The notes below the pieces were generated by a model that saw only the letters and a list, made by a program, of their open reading frames with translations, was not told where the DNA came from and made no database searches. The position numbers and the translations under genes were made by a program. A DNA stretch of 35,822 nucleotides from a bacterium (lineage in GTDB: Bacteria > Planctomycetota > Planctomycetia > Pirellulales > Pirellulaceae), in assembly GCA_024743355.1 (NCBI GenBank), contig JANSWS010000026.1, positions 1 through 35,822 of the forward strand, written 5' to 3'. Below, piece by piece: positions 1 to 7,706 of the stretch (the first letter of the stretch is position 1; each line of letters begins with the position of its first letter).

Positions 1-110
1 TCGCAGATGCCCACGACCTCGCAAGCGGGATGTTCGGCGACCATCCGCAGATTGTCGCCCATGTGCATGTGCTCAAAAGAAATTGCGGCAACTCGAAAGT
101 GTTGGGTCAT
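1..110 (-). CDS. Gfo/Idh/MocA-type oxidoreductase, N-terminal fragment
   Basis: The gene runs leftwards off the window; only about 36 codons are visible. The ATG at 110 (minus strand) has a good Shine-Dalgarno GGAGA about five bases upstream. The translation begins MTQHFRVAAISFEHMHMGDN and continues with a stretch ending in CEVVGICD. A beta strand at the N-terminus followed by a helix and then a second strand ending in VVGICD is the start of the Rossmann NAD(P)-binding fold of Gfo/Idh/MocA oxidoreductases, a family highly expanded in planctomycetes. The usual GxGxxG loop is replaced by SFEHMHMGDN, a variant found in some members. The family call is an inference from this short piece; the substrate cannot be told. 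Confidence 0.55.
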   Translation of the reverse strand, partial: MTQHFRVAAISFEHMHMGDNLRMVAEHPACEVVGIC

Positions 111-486
111 GAACGTCTCCGTTCGCTGGTGTAACATTGTGGGCGGCAGCGATCGAAAGATGTTGTACACAATTTTCGCAGCCAGCGATAAGACGAGCGC
201 GTAGGCGGAGAATCGCCGGCTACTCATCCGCGCGACGCATTCCGAGCAGCCAAGATGGTTTGCCTCAGCTCAGGCCTTGGGATGCTCCGCCGCCCAATCC
301 CTAAATGCGCAATCTGCAAACGTGCAGGGCCCAAACGCCCGATCTCAAGAAACGCAATTCCCAGACAGGTTCCAGAGGCGCGAGGCAAACCAATCGGAGC
401 AGAAGGCGTCGGAGAAAGGCTCAACGCGAGTTCCCCGACAGGTATACGCTACGCTCGACTATTGCCGCTTAACGATCGGTGTCCGA
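111..486. other. intergenic region with no gene recognised
   Basis: This 376-base stretch separates the divergent-looking 5' end at 110 from the 3' end of the Gly-rich protein gene at 487. I see no ORF with a plausible start and codon pattern, no RNA gene and no strong hairpin. It presumably holds the promoter of the oxidoreductase gene (minus strand), but no clear -35/-10 pair was recognised. Confidence 0.4.
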
Positions 487-2136
487 CTATTGGCCGTTTG
501 AATTGCCTTGGCCGTTATCGCCCTGAGGTGGATTTCCTTCCCCGGGTTGGCCCTCGCCGGCTGCGTTATCACCAGCCTGACCCCCGGCACCTTGGTTGCC
601 AGCAGCGGGAGGCTCGGCTGGCTTATCCTCAACGTGTTCCAACTCGGCACCTTCAACGATATCCGGATAGCGTTCTGCAAAACCGGGAATCGCTTCGACC
701 AGATCCATGATGTCCTCAATGGGAGTCTCAGCTTGCTGCAAAAGACTGTTCACGTCCTTGACGGGTGCGATGTCATTGACGGCTTCCTGCAATGCTTCCA
801 GCTTTTCTGTCAATTCGGTAACGACCGCCTGAAGTTCCGCTGGCATTTGAGCTACGGACAGCGGACGGCCGATCTTTTTCGGGATTTGACCGTCCGCGAC
901 GGCTCGGCCATTCAAGCACAGGTGCACCACTTGCATAATCTGATTTACTTTGCGGCGGGCCAGAATGGTTTGCCAATCTTGCGTGTCAATCGCCTTGGGC
1001 TTACTGGCACGGCCGCCGCCGGCGCCACCATAACCGCCGTAGCCGCCCATACCACCCATGCCGCCCATGCCACCGTACATGCTATCGCCGCCGTAGCCTC
1101 CGCCTCCGCCATCTCCGCCGTAACCGCCGCCGCCGTAGCCACCCATCATTCCGCCGTAGCCACCCATGCCTCCGTACATGCCACCGCCACCTGCGGCTCC
1201 AGTGGCCCGCTGCAGCAAATCGTCTTCTTTTTCGTACCAGGCGACGAGTTGTGTGTAGGTGAAGTGGGCCAAGCTAAACAGATAGTTTTGCTTCTGCTCG
1301 TCCGAAAGCGAGCTACTGCTGATTTGAGTCAGATATTCGGCAGCGCTCAGCCGTACGCTGGGCAATTCTTCCGGATTGCCCAGCCGCTGGATAGCATTAT
1401 CCGCGACTGCAGCTACTCCCGTGGCTCCCAGGCAATCAAAAGCTCGACGGACCATCCACGCATGCGTGGGCGCGTCCAAATCGGTGGCGGCTTCGCTATT
1501 GACGATGCCCACAAGCATTCTGCCAATCGCACTCTTCTGCTGTGGATTCCAGTCACTGAAGAATCGGCCGATGTGACGCTCGAGTCCATACAGAGCGATG
1601 CACCGAAGATAGGCTGGGTTGGTATCGTCTCCCGCGACTTTATACAGGGCCGCCAATGCACCGGCAGCCGGCGACGGGGGCTCGCTGCGGATAGCGGGCA
1701 AATCATCCAATTCTGCCAGCAGAGCCAGGGCATTGATCCGTGACTGGGGGCTGAAGTTCTTGCCTTGGGCGATCCCCGATCCAAATTTCACGATTTGGTC
1801 GATAACAATCTTTCGCGCCTCCGCCGCCTCTGGACGGTAGGTCGCCAAGTACTCGTTGTAGATCCCCATCCGAATGCTGGAGTAGCGATCGACATCATCG
1901 GGACTTGTGAGCCGACGCATTTCCGCTTCGACGACTTTGGCCAAGGCTCCTCTGGCAGCATCCGTGGCAGCACTGCCCTTGGCCAGATCTCGAGCAAGTT
2001 TCCGTTCGCCCCGGGACGGCTCGGTGACTGGCAGCGTGGCGAATTTCTGCGCCATCAGCTGCGAGCCGAACAGCATCACAGCAACCACAGACAGGATTAC
2101 TGGCTGATAAGATCTAACTCTGCCTTGAGAGAACAT
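487..2136 (-). CDS. secreted protein with Gly/Tyr/Met-rich linker, unknown function
   Basis: This 549-residue protein has no recognised function. Residues 1-30 form a signal peptide (hydrophobic VILSVVAVMLFGSQLMA, cleavage likely after MAQ). An alpha-helical region to about residue 305 has spaced helices resembling HEAT-type repeats. A low-complexity block follows (about 310-385) of GGYGG, GGMGG and GGDGG units. A helical segment with a coiled-coil look (AELQAVVTELTEKLEAL) comes next, then an acidic Pro/Gly/Asn/Gln-rich tail. I chose the ATG at 2136 because GGAG lies eight bases upstream; two GTG codons immediately upstream (2145, 2142) are too close to that site. The family looks planctomycete-specific. 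Gly-rich tracts invite slippage, so length variation between strains is likely. Confidence 0.8.
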   Translation of the reverse strand: MFSQGRVRSYQPVILSVVAVMLFGSQLMAQKFATLPVTEPSRGERKLARDLAKGSAATDAARGALAKVVEAEMRRLTSPDDVDRYSSIRMGIYNEYLATYRPEAAEARKIVIDQIVKFGSGIAQGKNFSPQSRINALALLAELDDLPAIRSEPPSPAAGALAALYKVAGDDTNPAYLRCIALYGLERHIGRFFSDWNPQQKSAIGRMLVGIVNSEAATDLDAPTHAWMVRRAFDCLGATGVAAVADNAIQRLGNPEELPSVRLSAAEYLTQISSSSLSDEQKQNYLFSLAHFTYTQLVAWYEKEDDLLQRATGAAGGGGMYGGMGGYGGMMGGYGGGGYGGDGGGGGYGGDSMYGGMGGMGGMGGYGGYGGAGGGRASKPKAIDTQDWQTILARRKVNQIMQVVHLCLNGRAVADGQIPKKIGRPLSVAQMPAELQAVVTELTEKLEALQEAVNDIAPVKDVNSLLQQAETPIEDIMDLVEAIPGFAERYPDIVEGAELEHVEDKPAEPPAAGNQGAGGQAGDNAAGEGQPGEGNPPQGDNGQGNSNGQ

Positions 2137-2400
2137 GGCCACCACTCCGCAATGGGTTGGGTCGAAAGATTAAACTGCTTGGTTCGACGAGGTAGGCTTC
2201 CGCCCGCATCACAACTCTCAGCACATCATCAACGCACGTGTTGTCAGCATTGGATAGCCGGAGCGTTGGATGGCTGGGATGGTCGCTTGGTCCACTTCGC
2301 ACGAGGCGAGCTCTTTATCGGAGCCCCAGGAAGACAAGTAATAGGTACGCCCGGGACCTGCGCAGCCTACTAATAGGCTATCCGACGGCAGCGGCAATTG

Positions 2401-2637
2401 TCAACTTTTTCCAGTATTTTGCCGTTCTTTAGGCCGCTTGATGTTGGACTTGGGCTGTCGCTGGCCAGCCAACCCACCAGAAGCAAGTGCCTTGTTCCCC
2501 GCGAGGCGAATTGCTTCACCGAGCTTTCTACCCCCCAGTCGTTGTGAAGCTACACGCCGCGCGTGGCAGGGAACTGGTCTTCTGAGGGGCTCGAAAGCGA
2601 GAGCGGCGGTAAATGGAATCTTGAACCGCCCGCTCAT
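2401..2637. repeat. putative interspersed repeat, ORF-like on both strands
   Basis: Both strands read open here: a 78-residue frame on the minus strand and a longer one on the plus strand. Neither has a clear ribosome binding site. The translated minus-strand text (Arg/Leu/Ala-rich, with GGRKLGEAIRLAGNKALA) resembles small 'hypothetical proteins' that recur many times in Rhodopirellula-type genomes. I take this as an interspersed element rather than a gene; that identification is from memory and unverified. It abuts, and by a few bases overlaps, the stop codon of the dihydrouridine synthase gene. The remaining bases from 2137 to 2400 hold no gene I can support. Confidence 0.35.
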
Positions 2638-3734
2638 TCATTGCAGCTGGAACCTTGGACGCGGTGGACTTCCGGAGGCGGATAAACCCCCGGTTGGTCC
2701 TGTGAGTACCAGCGATCGAGCACGGACTTCCAGTCTTCCCAGCAGCGAATTTTGGTGAACTCTGGCCGCACCTGCTCGAATTGGGGATGGGAGGCTGAGT
2801 ACTTGATACCGAATTTCCGCATTAAAGGACCTGTGCGGGCTGAACCGTACAGCTGGGCAGCTAATTCCCAGTGCTTTACCAGGACCTCTCGCTGTCGGAA
2901 TACGCTGGGTGGGGGCGGCAGCTCTTCGCCCCGTGCCAAGGCGCGTGCCTGTTCGAAAATCCAAGGATTTCCAATGGCGCCGCGGGCTACTGTAACGCCG
3001 TCCACACCCGTTTCGCTCATCATGCGAAAGCAGTCCTCGGCCGTAAACAGGTCGCCGCTCCCCAGGATCGTTTGCTGAGGAAATTCTCGCTTCAGATCGG
3101 CTAGGAACTCCCAACGACTGGGGCCTCGATAGCGTTGAACAACGGTGCGACCATGCACGGTGGCAGCCGCGATGCCACGGTCGAAGGCGCCCCGCAGAAT
3201 CTCAAAAAACTGGTCCCTGCTCTGGTTAGAGTCGTCGATGCCTCTCCGCATCTTGACGGTTACTGGAATATGAGAAGGCACCATTTCACGGGTTCGCGAG
3301 ACGATTTCCAAGGCCACATCGGGCTGGCTGAGATGGAATCCCCCTCGGCAGCGGCCGAGTACCTTTTTGACCGGGCAGCCAAAATTGATGTCAATGACAT
3401 CGAAGCCCGCAGCCGCCAGCCTTTTTGCACCTTCGGCAAATTGTTCTGGCTCGGCCCCCATCAGCTGGCCCGCAACCGGCTTTTCGTCTTCGGAATTGAA
3501 CAAGAAATGCTTGTTCTTGGCGCGGTCCTTCAATTGCACCAGAAATTGATCCAACATCACCTCGCACAAACTGTAGCTGGCGCCGTGCTGCCGAGCGATC
3601 CAGCGCATGGGCCAATCGCTATAACCGCTGAGCGCGGCCTGGACCACCGGAAAGCCAATATGAACGTTGCCAATCCGGAGCGGCCGGCTTGAGGATTCAG
3701 CTGCATTTGGAATTAGCACTTGTAGATCCGACAC
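2634..3734 (-). CDS. dus: tRNA-dihydrouridine synthase (Dus family)
   Basis: This FMN enzyme reduces uridine to dihydrouridine in the D-loop of tRNA. The 366 residues show the TIM-barrel hallmarks in order: the first strand and FMN loop (AALSGYSDWPMR, about 34-44), GQLMGAEPEQFA, then DINFGCPVKKV with the catalytic Cys at about 120. VTVKMRRGID, TVHGRTVVQRYRG and ILGSGDLFTAED follow, and finally VARGAIGNPWIF, which binds the flavin phosphate. The GCPxKKV motif is closest to DusB/NifR3-type enzymes, but the subfamily is not certain. The start is GTG at 3734 with AAGG about ten bases upstream; a GTG five codons further in is an alternative. The gene is divergent from rpsR. Confidence 0.93.
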   Translation of the reverse strand: MSDLQVLIPNAAESSSRPLRIGNVHIGFPVVQAALSGYSDWPMRWIARQHGASYSLCEVMLDQFLVQLKDRAKNKHFLFNSEDEKPVAGQLMGAEPEQFAEGAKRLAAAGFDVIDINFGCPVKKVLGRCRGGFHLSQPDVALEIVSRTREMVPSHIPVTVKMRRGIDDSNQSRDQFFEILRGAFDRGIAAATVHGRTVVQRYRGPSRWEFLADLKREFPQQTILGSGDLFTAEDCFRMMSETGVDGVTVARGAIGNPWIFEQARALARGEELPPPPSVFRQREVLVKHWELAAQLYGSARTGPLMRKFGIKYSASHPQFEQVRPEFTKIRCWEDWKSVLDRWYSQDQPGVYPPPEVHRVQGSSCNE

Positions 3735-3930
3735 CTAGGTGATACCTTTCTGAGTTCTCGAATTTTCGACGAAAAGTTGAAATCGGGCGATGATCATCGA
3801 CCTGGAGCGGAGCCCGTCGGAAGTCTTGATTTCGTTCCGTTGGGGCCGGCTCAACATCGTTGCTCATCTGCTGGTTTCGTGCGGATAAATAGTCGTTGTT
3901 CCATATCAATTGTGGTGGAAGAGGTTAAGT

Positions 3931-4215
3931 ATGTCCACGCTGCGTCGAGCGCCAACGGCAAAGAGCCGGGCCCGAAAACGCTCAAGAATTCGATCGAGGA
4001 CCAAGAAAAAGGATCCTCTGTACGTCGATGGCAAGCGCCCACGGCCGATGTTCGTGGATTATCGCGACCTGGAAACACTGAAGAAGCTGGTCAATCGGCA
4101 CGGAAGAATCGTCGGCCGAAGGAAGACTGGCTGCTCCGCAGTGAGCCAGCATGCGGTCACATCCGCCATCAAACGAGCCCGTTTCATGGCCTTGCTTCCG
4201 TATGTGGGCGAGTGA
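3931..4215 (+). CDS. rpsR: 30S ribosomal protein bS18
   Basis: This is a component of the small-subunit platform that pairs with bS6 and contacts 16S rRNA. The 94-residue product has a very basic N-terminus followed by the S18 core: FVDYRDLETLKKLVNRHGRI, then KTGCSAVSQHAVTSAIKRAR and the ending ALLPYVGE. These match the family pattern of DYKD.. LKxYI..xGKI.. RxTG.. Q..L..AIKRAR..LLPY. I chose the ATG at 3931 over an in-frame ATG at 3910 because GGAAGAGG stands just upstream and the protein then has the usual S18 length. It is monocistronic here, away from rpsF and rplI, and is followed directly by an intrinsic terminator. Confidence 0.95.
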   Translation: MSTLRRAPTAKSRARKRSRIRSRTKKKDPLYVDGKRPRPMFVDYRDLETLKKLVNRHGRIVGRRKTGCSAVSQHAVTSAIKRARFMALLPYVGE

Positions 4216-4253
4216 TTGACATCACTCTGCCATGAAAAATTATGAGCGAATCC

Positions 4254-4290
4254 AAAACGCCTCGTGAAAGCGAGGCGTTTTGTTTTGGCA
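4254..4290 (+). terminator. intrinsic terminator of rpsR
   Basis: A perfect 11-base-pair stem is formed by AAAACGCCTCG (4254-4264) and CGAGGCGTTTT (4271-4281) with the six-base loop TGAAAG. It is followed by GTTTTGG, so the T tract on the plus strand is continuous apart from one G. It lies about 40 bases after the rpsR stop. The A run on the 5' side would also give a U tract in minus-strand transcription. Confidence 0.9.
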
Positions 4291-4388
4291 TTCTTGTTCA
4301 TCGCTCCATCATCGAATCGGGTTACGAGCTACCGATCCAAAGCCGTAGCGAACGGCGACTAAGGCGTACGGCAGATGAATTCTGACCC

Positions 4389-4513
4389 GTAGCCACGCTC
4401 GCCAGAGCGTGGTCGACGACGTCCACCGTCTGGCGACGACGTCCACCGTCTGGCGACGTCGTCCACTGTCTGGCGACGACGTCCACCGTCCATCGTCTGG
4501 CGACGGTGGCTAC
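4389..4513. repeat. palindromic element with 20-bp internal tandem repeats
   Basis: The ends are imperfect inverted repeats: GTAGCCACGCTCGCCAGAGC at 4389-4408 against the reverse complement of the right end, GTAGCCACCGTCGCCAGACG (4494-4513). The first eight bases match exactly. Inside is a 20-bp unit, GTCCACCGTCTGGCGACGAC, repeated at 4421-4440, 4441-4460 and 4461-4480, with a partial copy from 4481. There is no coding potential beyond chance. It resembles MITE/REP-like elements dispersed in planctomycete genomes and sits between the rpsR terminator and the TfoX-like gene. Confidence 0.75.
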
Positions 4514-4557
4514 AATTGCTACAAAAACCTGCTTGGAACGCAAGCCATAGAGTTGCC

Positions 4558-4890
4558 ATGTCTTCCTCAGGCAAAGATCGCCGCCGCATTTCGGAATTGC
4601 GTAACTTAGGTCCCAAATGCGAGTATGATCTCAACTCGGTTGGGATCGATTCCCTGGACGATCTTCGAGAACTAGGGGTCGAGCAGGCGTTTGTTCGTGT
4701 TGTAATTGGCCGCATGCGGCGTGGCCAGGATGTCTCTTCGCTAAACCTCAACTACCTGTACGCTTTGCACGGTGCGCTGTATGACGTGGATTGGCGGCGG
4801 CTAGCCGCAGAAGACAAGCAAAGATATCGATTGTTTCTGGCAGACATGAGAGCCTCGGGGAGCCTCAAACGCCGCGGCCCGAAGCCGTGA
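4558..4890 (+). CDS. TfoX C-terminal-domain protein
   Basis: The 110-residue protein consists almost entirely of a TfoX_C-type helix-hairpin-helix domain. The visible landmarks are ELRNLGPKCEYDLNSVGI (about 10-28), DDLRELGVEQAFVRV, then SLNLNYLYALHGALYDVDW. These match the family pattern LxNLGPKS..L..VGI..DL..LG...Y..L, then LNLLYALEGAL...W. In TfoX/Sxy of gamma-proteobacteria this domain accompanies an N-terminal domain and acts in competence gene control. Stand-alone versions are common and their role is unknown. The start is ATG 4558; only a weak ribosome binding site is visible. An in-frame ATG 42 bases upstream would add residues encoded by the repeat end. Confidence 0.82.
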   Translation: MSSSGKDRRRISELRNLGPKCEYDLNSVGIDSLDDLRELGVEQAFVRVVIGRMRRGQDVSSLNLNYLYALHGALYDVDWRRLAAEDKQRYRLFLADMRASGSLKRRGPKP

Positions 4891-4970
4891 TTGGCCTGAC
4901 AGATTCCTGGAAATTCCGGATTCCCGTCGTTTTCAAACCTGTGTCTGCTTTGGGTTGAGGTGGCAAAGTC

Positions 4971-5744
4971 ATGAATGATTCGGGGCTAACCGAGCAAGAG
5001 CGAGCCATCTACCAATGGCAGATGTGGGTACCGGATTTTGGCGAAAGCGGACAAGCCAAACTGAAGGGTAGTTCGGTCTTGGTGTCCCGCGTCGGTGGCG
5101 TGGGTGGATTAGTTGCCTACCAGCTTGCGGCGGCCGGCATTGGCAAGCTAGTCGTGGCCCATGCGGGCAACGTGAAACCCAGTGATCTGAATCGCCAGTT
5201 GTTGATGACGCACGCGCAGATAGGTAAGCCAAGAATCGAATCGATTGAACGCAGGTTGAAAGAACTCAATCCGCGATTAGAAGTGATTGCGGTGGGGGAG
5301 AATGTATCGCCCGCAAATGCAGAGGATCTGGTTTCCCAGGTCGATCTGGTGGTGGATTGCGCGCCGCTGTTTCCGGAACGCTTCGCCATGAATGATGCCT
5401 GTGTGCGTCAGGCCAAGGCGATGTTCGAGTGCGCGATGTATGAACTGGAAGCTCAGATAACGACCTTGGTGCCGGGGAAAACGCCCTGTCTGAGGTGCCT
5501 GTATCCTGAAGAGCCGCCGACTTGGACCAGGGAGTTTCCCGTTTTCGGGGCCGTTTCCGGCACGGTTGCCTGCATGGCCGCCATGGAGACCATCAAGGTT
5601 ATTGCCGGTTTGGGCGAGCCCTTATTGGGGAAGCTTTTGAAATTCGACCTCCGCGACATGAGCTTTCATACATTAAAGATTTCTCGTCGGATGGACTGCG
5701 GCGTTTGCGGCGCTGACCGAAGGAACGACGATCGCCAATACTGA
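4971..5744 (+). CDS. ThiF/MoeB/HesA-family E1-like enzyme, divergent active site
   Basis: Family members adenylate the C-terminal glycine of a ubiquitin-fold sulfur carrier. The 257-residue protein keeps the family length and several landmarks: an N-terminal YQWQMWVPDFGESGQAKL segment, DLNRQ (Arg75), an Asp at 129 in VVDC, and the two zinc-binding pairs CLRC (173/176) and CGVC (243/246). Other catalytic positions are changed. The nucleotide loop reads SRVGGVGG (Arg40 where the first Gly is normal). The usual DxD after strand 2 is HAG, and the DN after VDC is PL. The same combination appears in a clade I recall from other bacteria, so it is probably not decay. The start is ATG 4971 with AGGTGG upstream. 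The MoaD-like gene follows after ten bases, so the two are probably co-translated partners. Confidence 0.85.
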   Translation: MNDSGLTEQERAIYQWQMWVPDFGESGQAKLKGSSVLVSRVGGVGGLVAYQLAAAGIGKLVVAHAGNVKPSDLNRQLLMTHAQIGKPRIESIERRLKELNPRLEVIAVGENVSPANAEDLVSQVDLVVDCAPLFPERFAMNDACVRQAKAMFECAMYELEAQITTLVPGKTPCLRCLYPEEPPTWTREFPVFGAVSGTVACMAAMETIKVIAGLGEPLLGKLLKFDLRDMSFHTLKISRRMDCGVCGADRRNDDRQY

Positions 5745-5754
5745 GGAGGACAAC

Positions 5755-6030
5755 ATGAGTGTCCGCTTAAGACTTCCTGCCAACATGCGATCCTTGGCCT
5801 CGGATCAATCCGAAATTGCCATCGATGGAACCACGGTAGGAGAATGTTTGCAGAATCTCGCGCAGCAATTTCCTGAATTGGAATCGCGTCTGCTGGATGC
5901 GGAAGGCAATCTGCAAGGCTTCATCAATGTCTTTGTCGACAACGTCAGTATTCGCGAACTGCGGCAGTTGCGGACGCCTGTGTCGGAGGGCAGCGAGGTC
6001 TTAATCGTCGCCGCTTTGGCGGGCGGTTAG
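5755..6030 (+). CDS. MoaD/ThiS-family ubiquitin-like sulfur carrier
   Basis: This small beta-grasp protein of 91 residues ends in AALAGG; the terminal Gly-Gly is the site that E1-like enzymes adenylate and thiocarboxylate. The pattern is typical: an N-terminal strand (VRLRLPANMRSLA), a central helix (TVGECLQNLAQQFPEL), FINVFVDNVSIR, and EGSEVLIVAALAGG. The ribosome binding site GAGGA lies a few bases upstream of the ATG. The gene follows the E1-like gene closely and its stop TAG shares two bases with the stop of the oppositely directed ABC ATPase gene. It may be a MoaD-type molybdopterin synthase subunit, but no moaE is in the window, so another sulfur-transfer pathway is possible. Confidence 0.87.
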   Translation: MSVRLRLPANMRSLASDQSEIAIDGTTVGECLQNLAQQFPELESRLLDAEGNLQGFINVFVDNVSIRELRQLRTPVSEGSEVLIVAALAGG

Positions 6031-6704
6031 TGCTCTACCGCAATATCGCCTGGATGACGCAGCTTCAGCCGGTGAGATGGAGGCTCGCGGACCAATTCCA
6101 ATCGCACGTCCGCAAGTGCTTCCGCTTCTTCCAGGTTATGCGTGACGTGCAGCACGCTCACACCCGTCTGTTGATTGACCCGCTTGAGCAGATCTTGAGT
6201 CGCGCCGCGAGTATCGGCGTCTAGAGCGCTCAGCGGTTCATCCAACAGCAGAACTGACGGTCCAAACGACAGAGCGCGGCCCAGCGCCACGCGTTGCGAT
6301 TCCCCGCCGCTCAATCCCTGGACACCGCGCGGAAGTAGCGATTCGATCCCCAGTACTTCGGCCAGCTCGCGGACGCGGGCCGCTATCTTGTCGCGTGGTT
6401 GCCGTCTCAGCCGCATAGCGAACTCAAGATGCTCCCGCACGCTGAGCGTTGGGAAGAGGGCCAGGTCCTGGGGAACATAACCAACTTGGCGATCACCGGG
6501 CAGCGCGTCAGTAACATCGTGCTCATCGATCAACAGCTTGCCTGACGAAATTTTTCGCAGTCCACAGATCGATTCCAGAATGGTTGTCTTGCCGATCCCG
6601 GTCTTGCCCATCAGCACAGCGTACTGCGCATGTTCAACGCGAAAGGAAATGTCGTCGACCAAATAGTCGCCGGCCCGAACGGTAACATGTTGAAGCTCAA
6701 TCAT
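6027..6704 (-). CDS. ABC transporter ATP-binding protein, molybdate/tungstate type
   Basis: This 225-residue ATPase energises import by the permease encoded just upstream. Walker A is GKTGIGKTT (about 36-44), the Q-loop lies in VGYVPQDLALFP, the signature is LSGGESQRVALGRAL, Walker B is VLLLDEPLSALD and the switch His is in LHVTHN. The C-terminal TOBE domain of classical ModC is absent, so the protein is a bare nucleotide-binding domain. The ATG at 6704 forms an ATGA overlap with the permease stop, which decides the start; an in-frame extension upstream lies wholly inside the permease gene and is not coding. The gene is tail-to-tail with the MoaD-like gene. Confidence 0.9.
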   Translation of the reverse strand: MIELQHVTVRAGDYLVDDISFRVEHAQYAVLMGKTGIGKTTILESICGLRKISSGKLLIDEHDVTDALPGDRQVGYVPQDLALFPTLSVREHLEFAMRLRRQPRDKIAARVRELAEVLGIESLLPRGVQGLSGGESQRVALGRALSFGPSVLLLDEPLSALDADTRGATQDLLKRVNQQTGVSVLHVTHNLEEAEALADVRLELVREPPSHRLKLRHPGDIAVEH

Positions 6705-7540
6705 GTGGTGAGTCCGGTTCCGAACCAGCGAAGAAAAAGCAGCACCACCACAGCCATGGCCACCATCAACAGGGATACCGCCACCGCGGCATCGAGTTCG
6801 CCAACGCTCAATTCGAGAAACACGGTTGTGGACAGCACTTCCGTCCGAAATCGCGTTGCTCCGGCGAAAACGAGAATGGGACCAAACTCGCCCAGAGCCC
6901 GGGCCCAAGCAATCGTGGCCGCGGTAATCATTCCCCGCCATGCTTGAGGCAAGGCGATCTGTAAAAATGCCTGAGCCCTGGTGCAACCCAGCGTGCGGGC
7001 GACATCCTCGGCTCGCGGGTTGATCTGATCAAAGGTGACACGCATGGTCCTGACTGCAAAGGCGCAGGCTACGGAAAACTGTGCAAGCACAACTGCTGGC
7101 CAGCGATAGGTCACCGGAAAATGCAAGTCATCGCGCAGCCATGATTCCAGTTTCCAGTCGCCCATCGGCAGGTGGAACAGAATCAGCAAACTCAGCCCCA
7201 GCACGAGAGGTGGCAGCACGATGGGAATGTCGACCAGGGTATCGATCAACCAGCGGCCCGGAAATCGGTATCGCGACAACAGATATCCCAAGGGCGTAGC
7301 CACCCACAAGGAAAGAATTGCGGCAATGGTGCAGGTTAGTAGCGTCAAGCGAAAGGCGGCTTGAATTTCAGGCTTGAGCAATGCCTCCCGAAACTCGCCA
7401 AAGGACGTAAAAAGCAGATCTGCCGCGAGCAACAAAATGATCAGCAGGATGAAACAAGCAGAAAGCCCGCCCATGATCAAAAAGAAGAGCATGTCGCTGC
7501 GGCTTCGGTGCGGTCGATGGACATGCTTGGTGGAAGGCAT
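6701..7540 (-). CDS. ABC permease, molybdate/tungstate type (ModB-like)
   Basis: The 279-residue membrane protein has five to six hydrophobic segments. It carries the EAA loop motif typical of ModB/CysT permeases: EDVARTLGCTRAQAFLQIALPQAWRGM, in which the conserved glycine (ARTLG) contacts the ATPase. Other family traits are PLGYLLSRYRFPGR, DIPIVLPPLVLGL and the ending RALGEFGPILVFAG, as in molybdate permeases. The start is probably ATG 7540, preceded by an in-frame GTG; no strong ribosome binding site separates them. An internal ATG at 7492, before the first membrane segment, is also possible. Translation is coupled to the ATPase by a 4-base overlap. The binding protein gene lies beyond the kinase gene on the same strand. 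Confidence 0.9.
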   Translation of the reverse strand: MPSTKHVHRPHRSRSDMLFFLIMGGLSACFILLIILLLAADLLFTSFGEFREALLKPEIQAAFRLTLLTCTIAAILSLWVATPLGYLLSRYRFPGRWLIDTLVDIPIVLPPLVLGLSLLILFHLPMGDWKLESWLRDDLHFPVTYRWPAVVLAQFSVACAFAVRTMRVTFDQINPRAEDVARTLGCTRAQAFLQIALPQAWRGMITAATIAWARALGEFGPILVFAGATRFRTEVLSTTVFLELSVGELDAAVAVSLLMVAMAVVVLLFLRWFGTGLTT

Positions 7541-7706
7541 CACGTACGGCTGACTGGACTACTGAATAAGGGCACGCCCGGTGAACAAAAGATCGAAAAT
7601 CAGAAGTATGACCTGAGTTTTCTTTCTTGACTATACGCTAGAATTCTCGCACGAATTCAAAAGGTTGGCTGGATGCTAAGCTAGCAGTTTATACGGAGAC
7701 AGCACG

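Noticed and set aside
508-1743. A 411-codon open frame on the plus strand
   Set aside because: It is the antisense shadow of the Gly-rich secreted protein gene; its Ala/His/Thr-rich text mirrors the Gly-rich codons of the other strand and there is no ribosome binding site.
4421-4490. Possible CRISPR or operator array of 20-bp units
   Set aside because: The 20-bp copies abut each other with no spacers and lie inside a larger inverted-repeat element.
6705-6986. A 94-codon N-terminal extension of the ABC ATPase
   Set aside because: It lies entirely within the permease gene in another frame and carries no ATPase features; the ATGA overlap marks the real start.
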